Below are positions 18,020 to 28,936 of a DNA stretch of 64,000 nt, one piece after another (the first letter of the stretch is position 1; every line of letters starts with the position of its first letter). This stretch comes from Candidatus Bealeia paramacronuclearis (GTDB taxonomy: Bacteria; Pseudomonadota; Alphaproteobacteria; UBA9655). The translations under genes and the position numbers were made by a program. The notes under the pieces were generated by a model. The model was given only the letters and a program-made list of their open reading frames with translations, did not search any database and was not told the DNA's origin. The stretch is taken from NCBI RefSeq assembly GCF_035607555.1, contig NZ_JAVHWZ010000002.1, forward strand, positions 248,001 through 312,000, in the 5' to 3' direction.

Positions 18020-18838
18020 TCACTCTCCTTTAAAAACGGGTTTTCTTTTTCCAATAAAGGCTTCCATACCTTCTTTCCGGTCTTCAAGGGCGAAGGTGGA
18101 ATGGAAAACGCGGCGTTCAAATTTAAGGCCTTCAGTAAGCGTTGTTTCATAACTACGATTGACACATTCTTTAACCATCATAGCAACTGGCAAGGACATA
18201 CTCGCGATTTTTTCTGCTAAGATTAGAGCTTCTTGGCGCAGTTGATCCAAAGGCACAACACGACTCACAAGACCTGCTTTTTCAGCATCAGTGGCTGAGA
18301 TCATATTTCCCGTCAAACACATTTCCATGGCTTTGGATTTTCCAATGGCGCATGTTAATCTCTGGGTGCCACCAGCCCCTGGGATTGTACCAATTGTGAT
18401 TTCAGGCTGCGCAAACTTAGCGTTATCGGCGGCGATTAAAATATCGCACATCATCGCCAATTCGCACCCTCCGCCCAAAGCATATCCGGCAATGGCTCCG
18501 ATAACGGGCTTGCGACATTGACTCAAACGCTCCCAACCTGTTGTAATGAAATCACCTAAATAAGCATCCATATAGGTTTTATCGACCATTTCTTTAATAT
18601 CAGCCCCGGCCGCAAACGCTTTTTCTGAACCAGTGATGACAATCACATGGGTCCCGGGCTCATTTTCAAAATGATCGAGGGCATTTTCAAGATCACGAAT
18701 TAGACCTTCGGAAAGAGCATTTAAGGCCTGAGGACGATTTAAGGTCACAACGCCTACTCGCCCAATCCATTCCACAATAACATTTTCAAGCGTGGCCGCA
18801 CCTGAATCTTGACGCTCTAATACCGCAACATTGCCCAT
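18020..18838 (-). CDS. Enoyl-CoA hydratase (crotonase family)
   Basis: The 272-residue crotonase hydrates trans-2-enoyl-CoA in beta-oxidation or related acyl-CoA pathways. It has the oxyanion-hole segment (SEKAFAAGADIKEM) and the catalytic glutamates in GYALGGGCELAMMCD and AQPEITIGTIPGAGGTQRL. Its wording is strikingly close to mitochondrial short-chain enoyl-CoA hydratase (ECHS1) as I remember it. About 13 residues precede the core, so the true start could be slightly downstream. It is convergent with lnt, 4 bp apart. Confidence 0.93.
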   Translation of the reverse strand: MGNVAVLERQDSGAATLENVIVEWIGRVGVVTLNRPQALNALSEGLIRDLENALDHFENEPGTHVIVITGSEKAFAAGADIKEMVDKTYMDAYLGDFITTGWERLSQCRKPVIGAIAGYALGGGCELAMMCDILIAADNAKFAQPEITIGTIPGAGGTQRLTCAIGKSKAMEMCLTGNMISATDAEKAGLVSRVVPLDQLRQEALILAEKIASMSLPVAMMVKECVNRSYETTLTEGLKFERRVFHSTFALEDRKEGMEAFIGKRKPVFKGE

Positions 18839-18859
18839 GAATTTACCCCCCCCTTATTT

Positions 18860-19735
18860 TTATGAAAATTCTTTTAGATATTGATATAAAGCCTCAATTT
18901 TTGGTGAGCCCTTCAAAATATCAGCGCACACAAAATTAAAAGTTACAAGCGGTGTTTCAACTTCTGGCAAAACTTGAATCAAACCGTGACAATGAGATGC
19001 AATATAGGGAGGGATACAGGCAATACCCGCCCCCGCTTCAACGGCTCGTCCAATGCCATAAAGGTTATTAATTGTAATATAAGGCACTCTTGTCCCCCCC
19101 TCGGCCCGGCCACAACTTAAAAGCCAGTTTACATCCGTAGATGGAATCTTCGAATTATCTCCAAAAACGACAAGTTGATGCTGGTCTAAATCTTCAATTT
19201 TAAGAGGTACGCCATGAGCTAATAGATACTCTCGACTTGCATAAATTCCCATAGGGGCCTTGAAAAATGGGCGTCCATACATTGATTCCGAAGGTACAAA
19301 TACACTGGAAAGCGCAATATCTGCTTCATGAATACTAAGATCCACAACATCATCTGAGAAAATGAATGAAAGATTGAGATCTGGATAACGTCTCAAAAAC
19401 TCTGGAATTTTAGGAGTTAACCAAATCGCACCAAATCCAATAGACGAGGTGATCTTAAGTTTTCCCTGAATTTTATCGCCCTTGTCTGTAATCAAGGCCT
19501 CCGTCATGGAAAGATCAACAACGACTTCGCGGGCGGTTTTAAAAAGTTGTTCGCCTTGCTCTGTCAAAAAAAGCCCACGAGCATGACGATAAAACAAGGG
19601 GGCACCTAAAGATTCTTCAAGAGAGCTAATTTGTCGACTAATCGCAGACTGACTGAGGCTGAGCTTGACCGCAGCCTTGGTGAAATTTCCAGCCTCCGCC
19701 ACAGCAAAAAAAACTTTAAGTTTATCCCAATCCAT
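18860..19735 (-). CDS. LysR-family transcriptional regulator
   Basis: About 291 residues from the ATG at 19735, chosen because an AGGGAAGGA ribosome-binding site precedes it; a longer frame runs back into trxB. The N-terminal winged helix-turn-helix is clear (MDWDKLKVFFAVAEAGNFTK, then LSQSAISRQISSLEESLG), followed by a periplasmic-binding-protein-like effector domain. It lies 25 bp downstream of trxB on the same strand. The trxB-lysR pairing recurs in alphaproteobacteria, but its regulon is not evident here. Confidence 0.92.
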   Translation of the reverse strand: MDWDKLKVFFAVAEAGNFTKAAVKLSLSQSAISRQISSLEESLGAPLFYRHARGLFLTEQGEQLFKTAREVVVDLSMTEALITDKGDKIQGKLKITSSIGFGAIWLTPKIPEFLRRYPDLNLSFIFSDDVVDLSIHEADIALSSVFVPSESMYGRPFFKAPMGIYASREYLLAHGVPLKIEDLDQHQLVVFGDNSKIPSTDVNWLLSCGRAEGGTRVPYITINNLYGIGRAVEAGAGIACIPPYIASHCHGLIQVLPEVETPLVTFNFVCADILKGSPKIEALYQYLKEFS

Positions 19736-19760
19736 AGGATTGTCCTTCCCTGATGTATTC

Positions 19761-20696
19761 TTAGTGCTCTTGCAAATACCGTTGAACATCGAGCGCGGCC
19801 ATACACCCTAATCCCGCAGCAGTCACAGCTTGTCGATAGACTTTATCACGAACATCACCTGCCGCAAATACACCCGATACAGAAGTTTCTGTAGTGTGAG
19901 TTGGCCCCACAATATAGCCCTCATGATCAAGGTCTAATTTTCCCTTAAAGACATGGGTATTGGGGACATGACCAATGGCCACAAAAACACCATCAAATGC
20001 TTTTTCTGTGATCTCACCCGTTTTTGTATTTTTCAGTCTGAGGGCAGATAGAGACGTTGGGTTTTCTGTTCCCAAAACTTCTTCAACAACGCTGTCCCAA
20101 ATGACAGAAACTTTGGGATGGGCCAAAAGACGATCTTGCAAGATTTTTTCAGCCCGTAATGTATCCCGCCTGTGAACCAGCGTCACGTGAGCCGCATGAT
20201 TTGTCATATAAAGAGCCTCTTCAACGGCAGTGTTACCGCCTCCGATGACAGCCACATTTTTGCCTTTAAAGAAAAAACCATCGCAAGTCGCGCATGCAGA
20301 CACACCAAACCCACGGAATTTAGTTTCACTTTCAAGTCCCAACCATTTGGCTTGGGCACCTGTTGCAATAATAAGTGTATCTGCCACAAATGTATTTCCA
20401 AAATCGCCCCTACAAACAAATGGGCGCTTTGAAAAATCAACTTCGGAAATATAATCACTAATGAGCTGCGTTCCCACATGCTCGGCTTGTAATTTCATTT
20501 GCTCCATAAGCCACGGCCCTTGGATAACATCCGCAAATCCGGGGTAGTTCTCAACATCTGTTGTGATCATAAGCTGCCCCCCAGGCTCAAGCCCTGACAC
20601 GAGAATCGGCTCCAGATTGGCCCGCGCGGCATAGATTGCCGCCGTATAACCGGCAGGTCCGGACCCAATAATAAGTACTTTTGTTTTGTAGTGCAT
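19761..20696 (-). CDS. trxB: Thioredoxin-disulfide reductase
   Basis: This FAD/NADPH enzyme reduces thioredoxin. The start at 20696 (MHYKTKVLIIGSG) is preferred to the ATG four codons earlier because a GAGGG ribosome-binding site lies 5 nt before it. Motifs: FAD-binding GSGPAGYTAAIYAARA, redox pair in SACATCDG, NADPH-binding VIGGGNTAVEEALY, and the C-terminal FAD motif GVFAAGDVRDKVYRQAVTAA. The length (about 311) is normal. It is likely cotranscribed with the lysR gene. Confidence 0.96.
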   Translation of the reverse strand: MHYKTKVLIIGSGPAGYTAAIYAARANLEPILVSGLEPGGQLMITTDVENYPGFADVIQGPWLMEQMKLQAEHVGTQLISDYISEVDFSKRPFVCRGDFGNTFVADTLIIATGAQAKWLGLESETKFRGFGVSACATCDGFFFKGKNVAVIGGGNTAVEEALYMTNHAAHVTLVHRRDTLRAEKILQDRLLAHPKVSVIWDSVVEEVLGTENPTSLSALRLKNTKTGEITEKAFDGVFVAIGHVPNTHVFKGKLDLDHEGYIVGPTHTTETSVSGVFAAGDVRDKVYRQAVTAAGLGCMAALDVQRYLQEH

Positions 20697-20841
20697 TTTG
20701 TCCCTCATTGCGGGTTGAAATTTTAGGGAACCATATCAAAACAAATTCCATTTTGCAGTAAGAAACTCAATTTCCTTACACTTTCTTAACTATTTCTACT
20801 TACGATTAAAAGTGTGCCTAATTTCTGTGCCAGGCCTAAAA

Positions 20842-22419
20842 ATGAACGAAAACAAGAAATTTAAAACACAAGTGCTTATTGTGGGCGCCGGCCCCACAGG
20901 TCTCACTTTGGCCTATGCTTTGGCACAATTGGGCATTTCCATTCGCATTATTGATAAGTCGCAGGAACCCTCTCAGCATTCAAAAGCATTGGCCATTCAA
21001 GCACGAACACTTGAGACATTAAAGATTTTAGGGCTTGAGAAATCCTTTTTGGAAAAAGGCATTCAAGCACGACACCTCAATGCGTATTTGGAAAAATGTC
21101 GCCTGTGGCGTTTTCATATTCATAACTCCAACACCCCTTTTCCTTTTATTTTGATCCTACCGCAAAATGATACAGAAAATATCCTAATCACGCGTCTTCG
21201 AGAGGACTTTCATATCGAGGTCGAGCGTAGTGTTGACCTCATAGAGTTAAAACAACAAGCCCGCACCGTAAGGGTTGAACTTTTGAAAAATGGCAGTCTT
21301 TCAGAAAAAAGCACCTATGATTATGTCTGCGGTTGCGATGGTGCTCATAGCCACGTCCGTGGTCTTTTGAGTCTTCCTTTTGATGGTAATATTTTTGAGG
21401 AATCCTTCACGCTTTTAGATTGTCATATTAAAGGTGATTTACCTCTAAACGAAGGCAACGTATTTCTGGGACACGAGGATCTTATGGGGATCATTCCCAT
21501 CAGCAAAAAATATCATCGTATTATTTTGGCGCAGCCTCCAAACTTGCGCCCCCCTGAGACCCTGTTAGAATTTCAGACGCTTTTAAATAAACACTCTCCA
21601 AAACCTCTCGAACTCTCTGATGAGATTTGGATGTCTCATTTTCGCGTAAGTCGGCGCATTGTGCCCACAATGAATCTGGAGAATGTATTTTTATTAGGAG
21701 ATGCCGCCCACATCCACAGTCCCGCCGGAGGGCAAGGCATGAATCTTGGGATTCAAGATGCCATCAATCTCGCTTGGAAATTAAGTTTGGTTCTTCAAAA
21801 TCACGCCCCTACCCATTTCCTGGAAAGTTTTTCCCGAGAAAGGCGCCCCATCGCACAACATGTCTTGAGAGGCACCAATTTTGCCACGCGCGAATTAATC
21901 ACACAAAATCGTTTTCTTTTGTGGTTGCGAAATCATCTTCTAGCAAACCTTTTGACAATTAATTGGATTCAAGAAAAATTTGCTGACGCCATTATGCAAC
22001 TGAGCCATAATTATAGAAAGTCAAATTGGGTTTCGGGCGACTCGGGACATAAACTCAAACCTGGGGATCGTTTTCCTCATTTTTGGATTGAAGATTCTCA
22101 AGATCAAAAAATATCATCTCTCAATCTTGTAAACCCTCACTCTCATACATTAGTTTTGGCCCTGAATCGGACGTTGACGATGGGCGAAAAAGAAGTCCTT
22201 CAAAAAATCAAAGGGCATCATAATATAAAAACATGTGTGATCTCATCCTTACCATCAACTCATGAGAGTTATTATAAAACCACATCCCACGAACTTAAAA
22301 ACCATTTGTATGTCTCAGAGTGTGCCCTTTTCCTCATTCGGCCCGATGGATATATTGGCATGAGAAGTTCAACTCTCAATGAGGAGCTGATCTCAAATTA
22401 TTTTCAATTTCAAGGCTAA
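20842..22419 (+). CDS. FAD-dependent aromatic-type monooxygenase
   Basis: About 525 residues from the ATG at 20842; a GTG 10 codons upstream is less likely. It is a class A flavoprotein monooxygenase with GxGxxG ([18 protein letters not shown]), the DG motif ([14 protein letters not shown]) and the GD motif ([20 protein letters not shown]). The C-terminal third resembles the thioredoxin-like tail of the phenol hydroxylase/MhpA/PgaE group. The substrate cannot be told from sequence. It overlaps the stop of pyrG by 4 nt in convergent orientation. Confidence 0.88.
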   Translation: MNENKKFKTQVLIVGAGPTGLTLAYALAQLGISIRIIDKSQEPSQHSKALAIQARTLETLKILGLEKSFLEKGIQARHLNAYLEKCRLWRFHIHNSNTPFPFILILPQNDTENILITRLREDFHIEVERSVDLIELKQQARTVRVELLKNGSLSEKSTYDYVCGCDGAHSHVRGLLSLPFDGNIFEESFTLLDCHIKGDLPLNEGNVFLGHEDLMGIIPISKKYHRIILAQPPNLRPPETLLEFQTLLNKHSPKPLELSDEIWMSHFRVSRRIVPTMNLENVFLLGDAAHIHSPAGGQGMNLGIQDAINLAWKLSLVLQNHAPTHFLESFSRERRPIAQHVLRGTNFATRELITQNRFLLWLRNHLLANLLTINWIQEKFADAIMQLSHNYRKSNWVSGDSGHKLKPGDRFPHFWIEDSQDQKISSLNLVNPHSHTLVLALNRTLTMGEKEVLQKIKGHHNIKTCVISSLPSTHESYYKTTSHELKNHLYVSECALFLIRPDGYIGMRSSTLNEELISNYFQFQG

Positions 22420-24059
22420 ACCAAACGCTCTTGCTCAAGTGCAGCTTTAACGAAAGCGGCAAAAAGCGGGTGCGGTTTGAAAGGTCGAGATTTGAGTTCC
22501 GGATGGGCTTGAGTGGCTAAAAACCAAGGATGATCTTGAAGCTCCACCATTTCAGGGAGCTCCCCATCCATCGAGGTTCCTGAAATCAGCATACCTGCTT
22601 CTTCCAAGACGTTTCCATAGTTCGCATTGACTTCATACCGATGGCGATGGCGTTCGGAAATTGTCCCCGATCCATAGGCTTCATATGATTTGCTTCCGGG
22701 TTTTAATTGGCACTCATAAGCCCCCAAACGCATAGTCCCCCCCATATCACCACCGGGTAAATGTTTGACCAAAGTCTCGCCCTTCATCCATTCAGTGAGC
22801 ATTCCGACAACAGGAACGGGAGTATTTCCAAACTCGGTAGAATTTGCCTCTAAAATACCTGCCACATTACGCATGGTCTCAATAACGGCCAATTGCATCC
22901 CCAAACAAATTCCCAAGAATGGAATTTTTCGCTGACGCGCAAATTGAATAGCCTCCAGCATCCCTTGCGTTCCCCGTTCGCCAAACCCACCAGGGATCAA
23001 GATACCGTGGAGATGCCCTAATCTTTCGATAAGATTAACTTTATTTCCCTCATCTAAATCTTCAGATTGGATCCACTCCACATCAACTTTCACATTGTTG
23101 GCAATACCGCCATGAATGAGTGCTTCAAAAATAGATTTATAGGCATCCGGTAATTCGACATATTTACCAACCACTCCAATGGTGACTTTTCCTTCGGGGC
23201 GCTTGATACGATCGACCACATTCCGCCAAATGGAAAGATCAGGAGGCGTATTCGACTCAAGTCCAAAATGAAGACAAATTTGCCGATCGAGACCTTCTTC
23301 ATGATAGGTTAAAGGTGCCTCATAAATTGTTGAGACATCAAGTGCCTCAATCACACTGTCCGTTTTGATGTTGCAGAAAAGGGCTAGTTTTCGACGCTCG
23401 TCCTTGCCAATCAAACGGTCACTTCGACAAAGGAGAATATCAGGTTGGATTCCCTTACTCTGCAGCTCTTTGACCGAGTGTTGCGTGGGTTTGGTTTTAA
23501 GTTCGCCCGCAGCTGGAATATAGGGCACCAAGGTCACATGGACGGCAATCTCACGCCGATCTCCCAACTCATTTTTAAGCTGACGAATGGCTTCCAAAAA
23601 AGGAAGCCCTTCAATATCACCAACAGTGCCCCCGATTTCGCACACCACAAAATCCGCATCATCAATATGGGATAAAATGGCCTGCTTAATCGCATCAGTA
23701 ATATGGGGAATGACTTGAACCGTTGCGCCCAAATAATCACCGCGTCGTTCCCGCGCAATGACTTCTGAATAAATTTTTCCTGTGGAGACCGCATCATACT
23801 GTGTTGTGGTTACGCCCGTAAAACGCTCATAGTGTCCAAGATCAAGATCCGTCTCCGCACCATCATCAGTCACATAGACCTCTCCGTGTTGGTAGGGGCT
23901 CATAGTGCCAGGATCAACGTTAATATAAGGCTCCAACTTGCGGAGTTTGACTTTATATCCGCGTGCTTGAAGGAGCGTCCCAATGGACGCCGCAGCAATA
24001 CCTTTTCCTAAAGAGGAGACAACACCACCGGTGACAAAAATAAAACGCGCTGTACTCAC
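22416..24059 (-). CDS. pyrG: CTP synthase
   Basis: It makes CTP from UTP, ATP and glutamine. I choose the GTG at 24059 (protein begins [19 protein letters not shown] after Met) because GAGGTGG lies 5 nt upstream, and an ATG 11 codons earlier lacks a ribosome-binding site. This gives 547 residues, near the usual 540-545. The synthetase domain has the N-terminal P-loop (VVSSLGKG) and [17 protein letters not shown]. The glutaminase domain has the nucleophile Cys in FLGICLGMQ and the His-Pro-Glu of [10 protein letters not shown]. It lies 42 bp after secG on the same strand, the usual alphaproteobacterial order. Confidence 0.97.
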   Translation of the reverse strand: MSTARFIFVTGGVVSSLGKGIAAASIGTLLQARGYKVKLRKLEPYINVDPGTMSPYQHGEVYVTDDGAETDLDLGHYERFTGVTTTQYDAVSTGKIYSEVIARERRGDYLGATVQVIPHITDAIKQAILSHIDDADFVVCEIGGTVGDIEGLPFLEAIRQLKNELGDRREIAVHVTLVPYIPAAGELKTKPTQHSVKELQSKGIQPDILLCRSDRLIGKDERRKLALFCNIKTDSVIEALDVSTIYEAPLTYHEEGLDRQICLHFGLESNTPPDLSIWRNVVDRIKRPEGKVTIGVVGKYVELPDAYKSIFEALIHGGIANNVKVDVEWIQSEDLDEGNKVNLIERLGHLHGILIPGGFGERGTQGMLEAIQFARQRKIPFLGICLGMQLAVIETMRNVAGILEANSTEFGNTPVPVVGMLTEWMKGETLVKHLPGGDMGGTMRLGAYECQLKPGSKSYEAYGSGTISERHRHRYEVNANYGNVLEEAGMLISGTSMDGELPEMVELQDHPWFLATQAHPELKSRPFKPHPLFAAFVKAALEQERLV

Positions 24060-24101
24060 TTCCACCTCTTTCCCCAAAAGGGCAACATTCATTAACTTGA
24101 T

Positions 24102-24410
24102 TTACTTTACACCAGGGGCTTGCTGTGGGACGCTTTGTGCTGGAATGGTGTCAGGCAATTTGTCGAGAATTGATTTATCTTGATGGGTATGACTTGCCAA
24201 AATTGCAAGGCCCAAACATGTGACGAAAAAGCATCCTGCAAGGATGGCAGTTGTGTGCGTCAAAAGGTTTGCGGTGCCACGTGCGGACATTAGCCCCCCC
24301 ATATTTCCACCACCCAACCCCATGCCACCGCCTTCACTGCGTTGAATGAGAATAAGTGCGATCATTGCAATCGTGATCAATAAGTGAATCGCCAGCAGTA
24401 CCGTTTCCAT
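24102..24410 (-). CDS. secG: Preprotein translocase subunit SecG
   Basis: About 102 residues from the ATG at 24410 (AGGAC ribosome-binding site); the frame extends upstream without coding character. It has two membrane segments, with the family signature between them (LILIQRSEGGGMGLGG, then RGTANLLTHTTAILA). SecG supports SecYEG-dependent protein export at the inner membrane. The short C-terminal tail (Gln/Pro-rich) is typical of alphaproteobacteria. It is the first gene of a secG-pyrG operon. Confidence 0.93.
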   Translation of the reverse strand: METVLLAIHLLITIAMIALILIQRSEGGGMGLGGGNMGGLMSARGTANLLTHTTAILAGCFFVTCLGLAILASHTHQDKSILDKLPDTIPAQSVPQQAPGVK

Positions 24411-24595
24411 ACTTTGTCCTAATTTCAGTTTATAAAATTTCCGACTTAATCTAGGGCAAATCGAAAAAAAATACCAGTCTAAAGTCTCGATCTTGCACAA
24501 AAATAGAATGCAATTAAGATGTCGTTTGAATTTGAGACCCTTTCTTGACACACGACACAATCAGTTTGAAAGAAAAAACCTACTCTTTTTCAGCA

Positions 24596-26197
24596 TTATC
24601 CTAAGGCCTTTTTTTGGCTTAAAATTTCATTAATTTGGAACTGGATAAAATTCTGGGCAGGCTCTTTAATGAAGTCAGTAATTTTTATTCGCTTGAGATA
24701 AAATCGGATTAAAAACAAATTCTCATATTGCGCCTGAGGGGTGAGTCGTAAGGACTCTTTTACTCCTTGAATCAAATCAATTGCTGTTTCTTCATTTTCT
24801 TTTCGACACTCTGAGGAATTTAAAGCCAACGCTGTGTACAAGTGAGACATCAGTAAATCTTCGGTTAAGGTTTGAAGTGACCGGGGTTCGTACCGATTCA
24901 CGTTATTCCTACTCTCCGCAGCTTTTTTAAGAAACAAGGGGAGGTCCTCAAACTTTTCGAGATAAAGCGCTGAAAACGCCAAGCTGCTCCAGGAGTCTTT
25001 GAATTTAAGAAATCGTGTATTCTTCTTTGAGTCTTCTAAAAAGCTCTGAGCGGCTTCAACAACGAGAGACTCTAATTCTGACTTTAATGTAATAAACTTT
25101 TCTTTCTCTTTGTGTTGTGCATAAAGTATCAAAAGCTTAGGTCCGGCTGCGATTTTTAGATCCTGTCCTGACCCGTAGGCTTTTTCAAAAGAGGCAATAG
25201 CAGAAACAAAATTCTCTTGATCTTCATGAAGACTCCCCAAGTTCAAATAGATTTCAGATGTCTTTTTTTTGAGCAAGGTTGAAAGAACAGCATATTCTTC
25301 AAAATTCGTTATGGCCTCTTTTGCAAATCCGTAATGTTGAAGCAAAAGAGAGTAGTGAATTTTTCCACGAGGATCTTCCTCTTTGATTGTTTTCCACCAT
25401 AAAAGCGTCTCTTTAAAATGACGCATTTTCAACAGCATACATCCTTTAAAATACATAAGTTCGTGAAGTTTAGGGTCTTCATCCCCTTGATCTAAAATTG
25501 TTTTTGCATGTTCATAAAACAAATGGGGATTCCCGTTTCCTTGAAATTCAGCCAAAGTCGCAATGACGTCAAGTGGTGATATTGATTTCAAAGGTGACGA
25601 CGTTACTTTTAAAGCATTCTTGGCAAATTCTTCAATATGCTTTTGTTTTAAATCCCTGAAAATCTGTATTTTTTTTTGAGCAGCAACGTTGTTTTTCAGG
25701 CTTAATCTTTGAAGTGTTCTCATGGCTTGAAGGCAGGCCTCTATCTCTTTTTGTCCATGCGCGGTCAAGTTTTTATTTAATATTTTAACGGAGACCTTAA
25801 CCTGCTTATTGTCTTCAAGCAGTTGGCTGTAATCGGGAATCAAACCATCCTTCCACCCAGAGTAGGGTTCTGAGTTTTTGCGCGTAAAAAATTCTCTTCG
25901 TTTTAAAGTTTCAGAATTCACTGTGTTTTCTGATACCTTTTCATCAGGTGTGTTTTCTTTCTTTTTTGAAGGGCCATAGAAAGCATTGCTGCTTTTTGTA
26001 CGCTCAAGTTTGATAAATGTAGAAGGACTGTAATTACCATCGCTGGGGATTTTAACTAAGGGAACTGTGGGACTGCTCACGCTTTTCATCAAAGGCTTTT
26101 CATCTTCCATACTTTGAGTGCTTTTCTTCCACATTCCAGAAAGAGAAGTTATTGAAACGTTTAAAATAAGGAGATTTAAAAAAATATATTTCTTCAT
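24596..26197 (-). CDS. Exported protein with TPR-like helical repeats, function unknown
   Basis: The 533-residue protein has a signal peptide (MKKYIFLNLLILNVSITSLS) and a CAGGAG ribosome-binding site. A disordered Ser/Thr/Lys-rich segment of about 100 residues leads into an all-helical region. Several units there resemble tetratricopeptide repeats (for example SEIYLNLGSLHEDQENFVSA and FKGCMLLKMRHFKETLLWW). TPR domains mediate protein-protein contacts. No enzyme motif is seen. The gene stands alone; the next gene upstream (26297-27460) is also exported and may be cotranscribed. Confidence 0.6.
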   Translation of the reverse strand: MKKYIFLNLLILNVSITSLSGMWKKSTQSMEDEKPLMKSVSSPTVPLVKIPSDGNYSPSTFIKLERTKSSNAFYGPSKKKENTPDEKVSENTVNSETLKRREFFTRKNSEPYSGWKDGLIPDYSQLLEDNKQVKVSVKILNKNLTAHGQKEIEACLQAMRTLQRLSLKNNVAAQKKIQIFRDLKQKHIEEFAKNALKVTSSPLKSISPLDVIATLAEFQGNGNPHLFYEHAKTILDQGDEDPKLHELMYFKGCMLLKMRHFKETLLWWKTIKEEDPRGKIHYSLLLQHYGFAKEAITNFEEYAVLSTLLKKKTSEIYLNLGSLHEDQENFVSAIASFEKAYGSGQDLKIAAGPKLLILYAQHKEKEKFITLKSELESLVVEAAQSFLEDSKKNTRFLKFKDSWSSLAFSALYLEKFEDLPLFLKKAAESRNNVNRYEPRSLQTLTEDLLMSHLYTALALNSSECRKENEETAIDLIQGVKESLRLTPQAQYENLFLIRFYLKRIKITDFIKEPAQNFIQFQINEILSQKKALG

Positions 26198-26296
26198 GGG
26201 GCAAGTCTCCTGGAATTGTTATCAAAAAAATCATCTCATTACTGACTGTCTAAAGTTAATTATTCGTTAAAAAAGACAATCGCTTCGGAAACCTCT

Positions 26297-27460
26297 TTAT
26301 TGATAAGAACGTTGAACGGTCCACTTCGTATCGTTCATAAATCTCTTCTCAATACCGTCGTTATGCAACAAAACTACTTGATATTTTACAGGGGTTTGAA
26401 TTCCATTTTGTGTAAAAATTTTTACTTCAGTGAGCAAGATTGTGATGTCTTTAACTTCTTGAATCTCCCAAGGCAAAATTTGATGAGATAACAACACGAA
26501 ATTCAGGGGTATAAATTCAGTTTCATTTTGTTTTTTCATATGAAGCTGTGCCGTAACGGCTATTTGTAGTTTTCCTGATTCAGCATAATCTTTGACACAA
26601 GACTTTTTTCCAAGATCTGCGAGCCATTTTCGATTTTGAGAGTTTAAAATGTCCCTAAATTCATCAAAATTTTGATAGGTTTTTTCTATATTTTGGACAA
26701 AAACAAATCCATTAAAGTCTGACAAATTTAAAGCTGCGCTGTAGTACAAGAAATCAGATTTATTTTGTCTCCTATCAGTAAACTGAAGGGTGAGCTGATT
26801 GGAATTTGGCCAATACGGAAGTTTATAGCTTTCATCTTTTTGAGACTTTGCAATCGTAAGCTCTCCCTGTGCTCTGACTTCATACAAAGGCCCCACCACA
26901 TCTTCCCACGAGATAAAGTCCAACCCTTTGAATTTAAATCTGACCTCCTGTATCTCATTAAAAAGACTTTCTGGAAAAACAGAATGGGAAACAACTTCAT
27001 ATGCCGCATTGATAACAGATTTATCTTTGCCCTCTTGTTCATGGCGTAATGTCATACAGATATTGAGAAAAGTTCCCCTGTAAACATCATCAAGTTCAAC
27101 TTCTTGAGATGCCTCTGTTAGTAGAAAAGGTTTTATTTTCAAAGTGTCCCAGGCTTTAAGGGCAGGCAATTCTGAGAATTTTGCTCTGCGAAGGGGGATG
27201 TCCTTGCTAGTAAATATCTGGAGTGAAAAATCTGAAAGACAATGAAGCTTTCCATTTTTTTCAGAAAAGTCCCAATTTTTGGAATAAGTTAGACAATCCT
27301 CCGTCTTTGCAACCTTTTCCTCTATTTCCTCTTTTTTCAAGGGCGGGAATTTTTTTGTAGAATCATAAAAGCCCTCAAAGCCTTCAATTCTGAATTTCAC
27401 AGCCTCAAGAGAGGATGAAATTGCCGCAAACGCTAAAAATCCTAAGGCTGACGTTTTCAT
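26297..27460 (-). CDS. Exported protein of unknown function
   Basis: The 387-residue protein has a signal peptide (MKTSALGFLAFAAISSSLEA) and a CAGGGGAA ribosome-binding site. The mature part is beta-rich with scattered aromatic residues and few cysteines (CLTYSKNWDF, NICMTLRHEQ). No membrane segments or recognisable catalytic motifs are seen. It lies 99 bp upstream of the exported TPR-like protein on the same strand. I do not recognise the family. Confidence 0.55.
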   Translation of the reverse strand: MKTSALGFLAFAAISSSLEAVKFRIEGFEGFYDSTKKFPPLKKEEIEEKVAKTEDCLTYSKNWDFSEKNGKLHCLSDFSLQIFTSKDIPLRRAKFSELPALKAWDTLKIKPFLLTEASQEVELDDVYRGTFLNICMTLRHEQEGKDKSVINAAYEVVSHSVFPESLFNEIQEVRFKFKGLDFISWEDVVGPLYEVRAQGELTIAKSQKDESYKLPYWPNSNQLTLQFTDRRQNKSDFLYYSAALNLSDFNGFVFVQNIEKTYQNFDEFRDILNSQNRKWLADLGKKSCVKDYAESGKLQIAVTAQLHMKKQNETEFIPLNFVLLSHQILPWEIQEVKDITILLTEVKIFTQNGIQTPVKYQVVLLHNDGIEKRFMNDTKWTVQRSYQ

Positions 27461-27553
27461 AAATTCCCCTGCTTTTTGTTCGCTTCGTTTTTACTTTTTA
27501 ATTCATCTCTGATAAGATGAGCAGAATCTCATAAATTTGAAAAGAGTGAAAAA

Positions 27554-28912
27554 ATGCAACTCTCTACTAAGCTGACTTTTGTTGATTTTGATTCACAAGC
27601 CCTTCCCATTATGTGTCTGACGCCCGCTGAATTCCAAACCTGGATTCTTGAGCAAGACGAGGAGACTCAAAATTGGGTGGCCCGTATGGGCGTTGTGGGA
27701 AAAGCCGGCGATGTTTTGGTCAGCTCTTCAGAAGTGATTGCTATTGTAGAACATGCCCTTGCCCATTTTGCTGCAATTCCCGAAAAGCTCAAAGGGGGCA
27801 CTTATTATTTTGAAGGCCTTGAGGAAAATCTTCTTGAGGTGGCGGTTTTAGCTTGGGGCATGGCAACGTATCGGTATCAAGAATTTAAAACGGGTGCGCC
27901 TGTTCCCAAACTTGTGTGGCCCGAAGATATTGATCGCGGAGCTTTTCAAGCCCTGATTGAATCCATCACCTTTGTGAGGGACATGATCAATCAACCGGCC
28001 AATCTCATGAACCCACAAACGCTTGCCCAAAAATCAGAAGACTTGGCAAAATCTTGGGGCGCCGAAATTGAGATTCTGAAAGATCAAGACCGGCTTCAAA
28101 AAGAGTATCCACTCGTTCATGCCGTTGGAAAAGCTTCTGCAACGCCGCCTTGTTTGATTGATGTGCGTTGGGGAAATCCAGCTCATCCTAAGCTCACTTT
28201 GATCGGAAAAGGGGTTACTTTTGATTCAGGGGGACTTGATCTCAAATCCTCCTCCAATATGCTTTTGATGAAAAAAGACATGGGCGGTGCGGCCCACGTG
28301 TTGGCGTTAGCGCATTTGATCATTCACCACAAACTTCCTGTACGTTTGCGCGTTTTAATTCCGGCTGTTGAAAACGCAGTTTCAGGCACGGCCATTCGTC
28401 CGGGAGATATTTTTAAAAGCCGCAAAGGACTCACCGTTGAAATTGGCAATACGGACGCCGAAGGACGCCTTATTTTAGCGGATGCTTTGGCAGAAGCGGA
28501 TTCTGAAAACCCTGACCTTGTGATTGACTTTGCAACGCTTACAGGAGCTGCGCGCATTGCGGTAGGGACTGAAATCGGGGCCCTTTTTTCCAATCAAAAA
28601 GATCTTCTTTGGCCTTTGCAAGAATTGGGAGATCAACTCGAAGACCCCCTCTGGCCCCTGCCACTATGGTCAGGCTATGAATCCATGATTGCAAGCAAAT
28701 TTGCAGATGTCAACAATGTGGGGACGTCCTCCTATGCAGGTGCCACATTGGCGGCCCTTTTCATGAAGAAGTTCATAGAAGCGCCTTGGATTCACATCGA
28801 CATGATGGCGTGGAATATCACCGCAAAGCCCGGAAAACCCGAAGGCGGAGAGGCCATGGGTCTGAGGACCATTTTTGCCTACCTCATGAGCCGTTATTCA
28901 GTTCTTAATTAA
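27554..28912 (+). CDS. M17 family leucyl aminopeptidase
   Basis: The 452-residue metallopeptidase removes N-terminal residues from peptides. The C-terminal M17 domain is complete: the metal ligands and catalytic Lys lie in GKGVTFDSGGLDLKSS, with MKKDMGGAAHVLALAH, NTDAEGRLILADAL and the DFATLTGAARIAVG block. The N-terminal domain is shorter and divergent compared with PepA, so this is the PepB-like paralogue common in alphaproteobacteria rather than canonical PepA. It is divergent from the exported unknown at 27460. Confidence 0.92.
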   Translation: MQLSTKLTFVDFDSQALPIMCLTPAEFQTWILEQDEETQNWVARMGVVGKAGDVLVSSSEVIAIVEHALAHFAAIPEKLKGGTYYFEGLEENLLEVAVLAWGMATYRYQEFKTGAPVPKLVWPEDIDRGAFQALIESITFVRDMINQPANLMNPQTLAQKSEDLAKSWGAEIEILKDQDRLQKEYPLVHAVGKASATPPCLIDVRWGNPAHPKLTLIGKGVTFDSGGLDLKSSSNMLLMKKDMGGAAHVLALAHLIIHHKLPVRLRVLIPAVENAVSGTAIRPGDIFKSRKGLTVEIGNTDAEGRLILADALAEADSENPDLVIDFATLTGAARIAVGTEIGALFSNQKDLLWPLQELGDQLEDPLWPLPLWSGYESMIASKFADVNNVGTSSYAGATLAALFMKKFIEAPWIHIDMMAWNITAKPGKPEGGEAMGLRTIFAYLMSRYSVLN

Positions 28913-28936
28913 TATCCCTTCAGAATTACGAGAGGC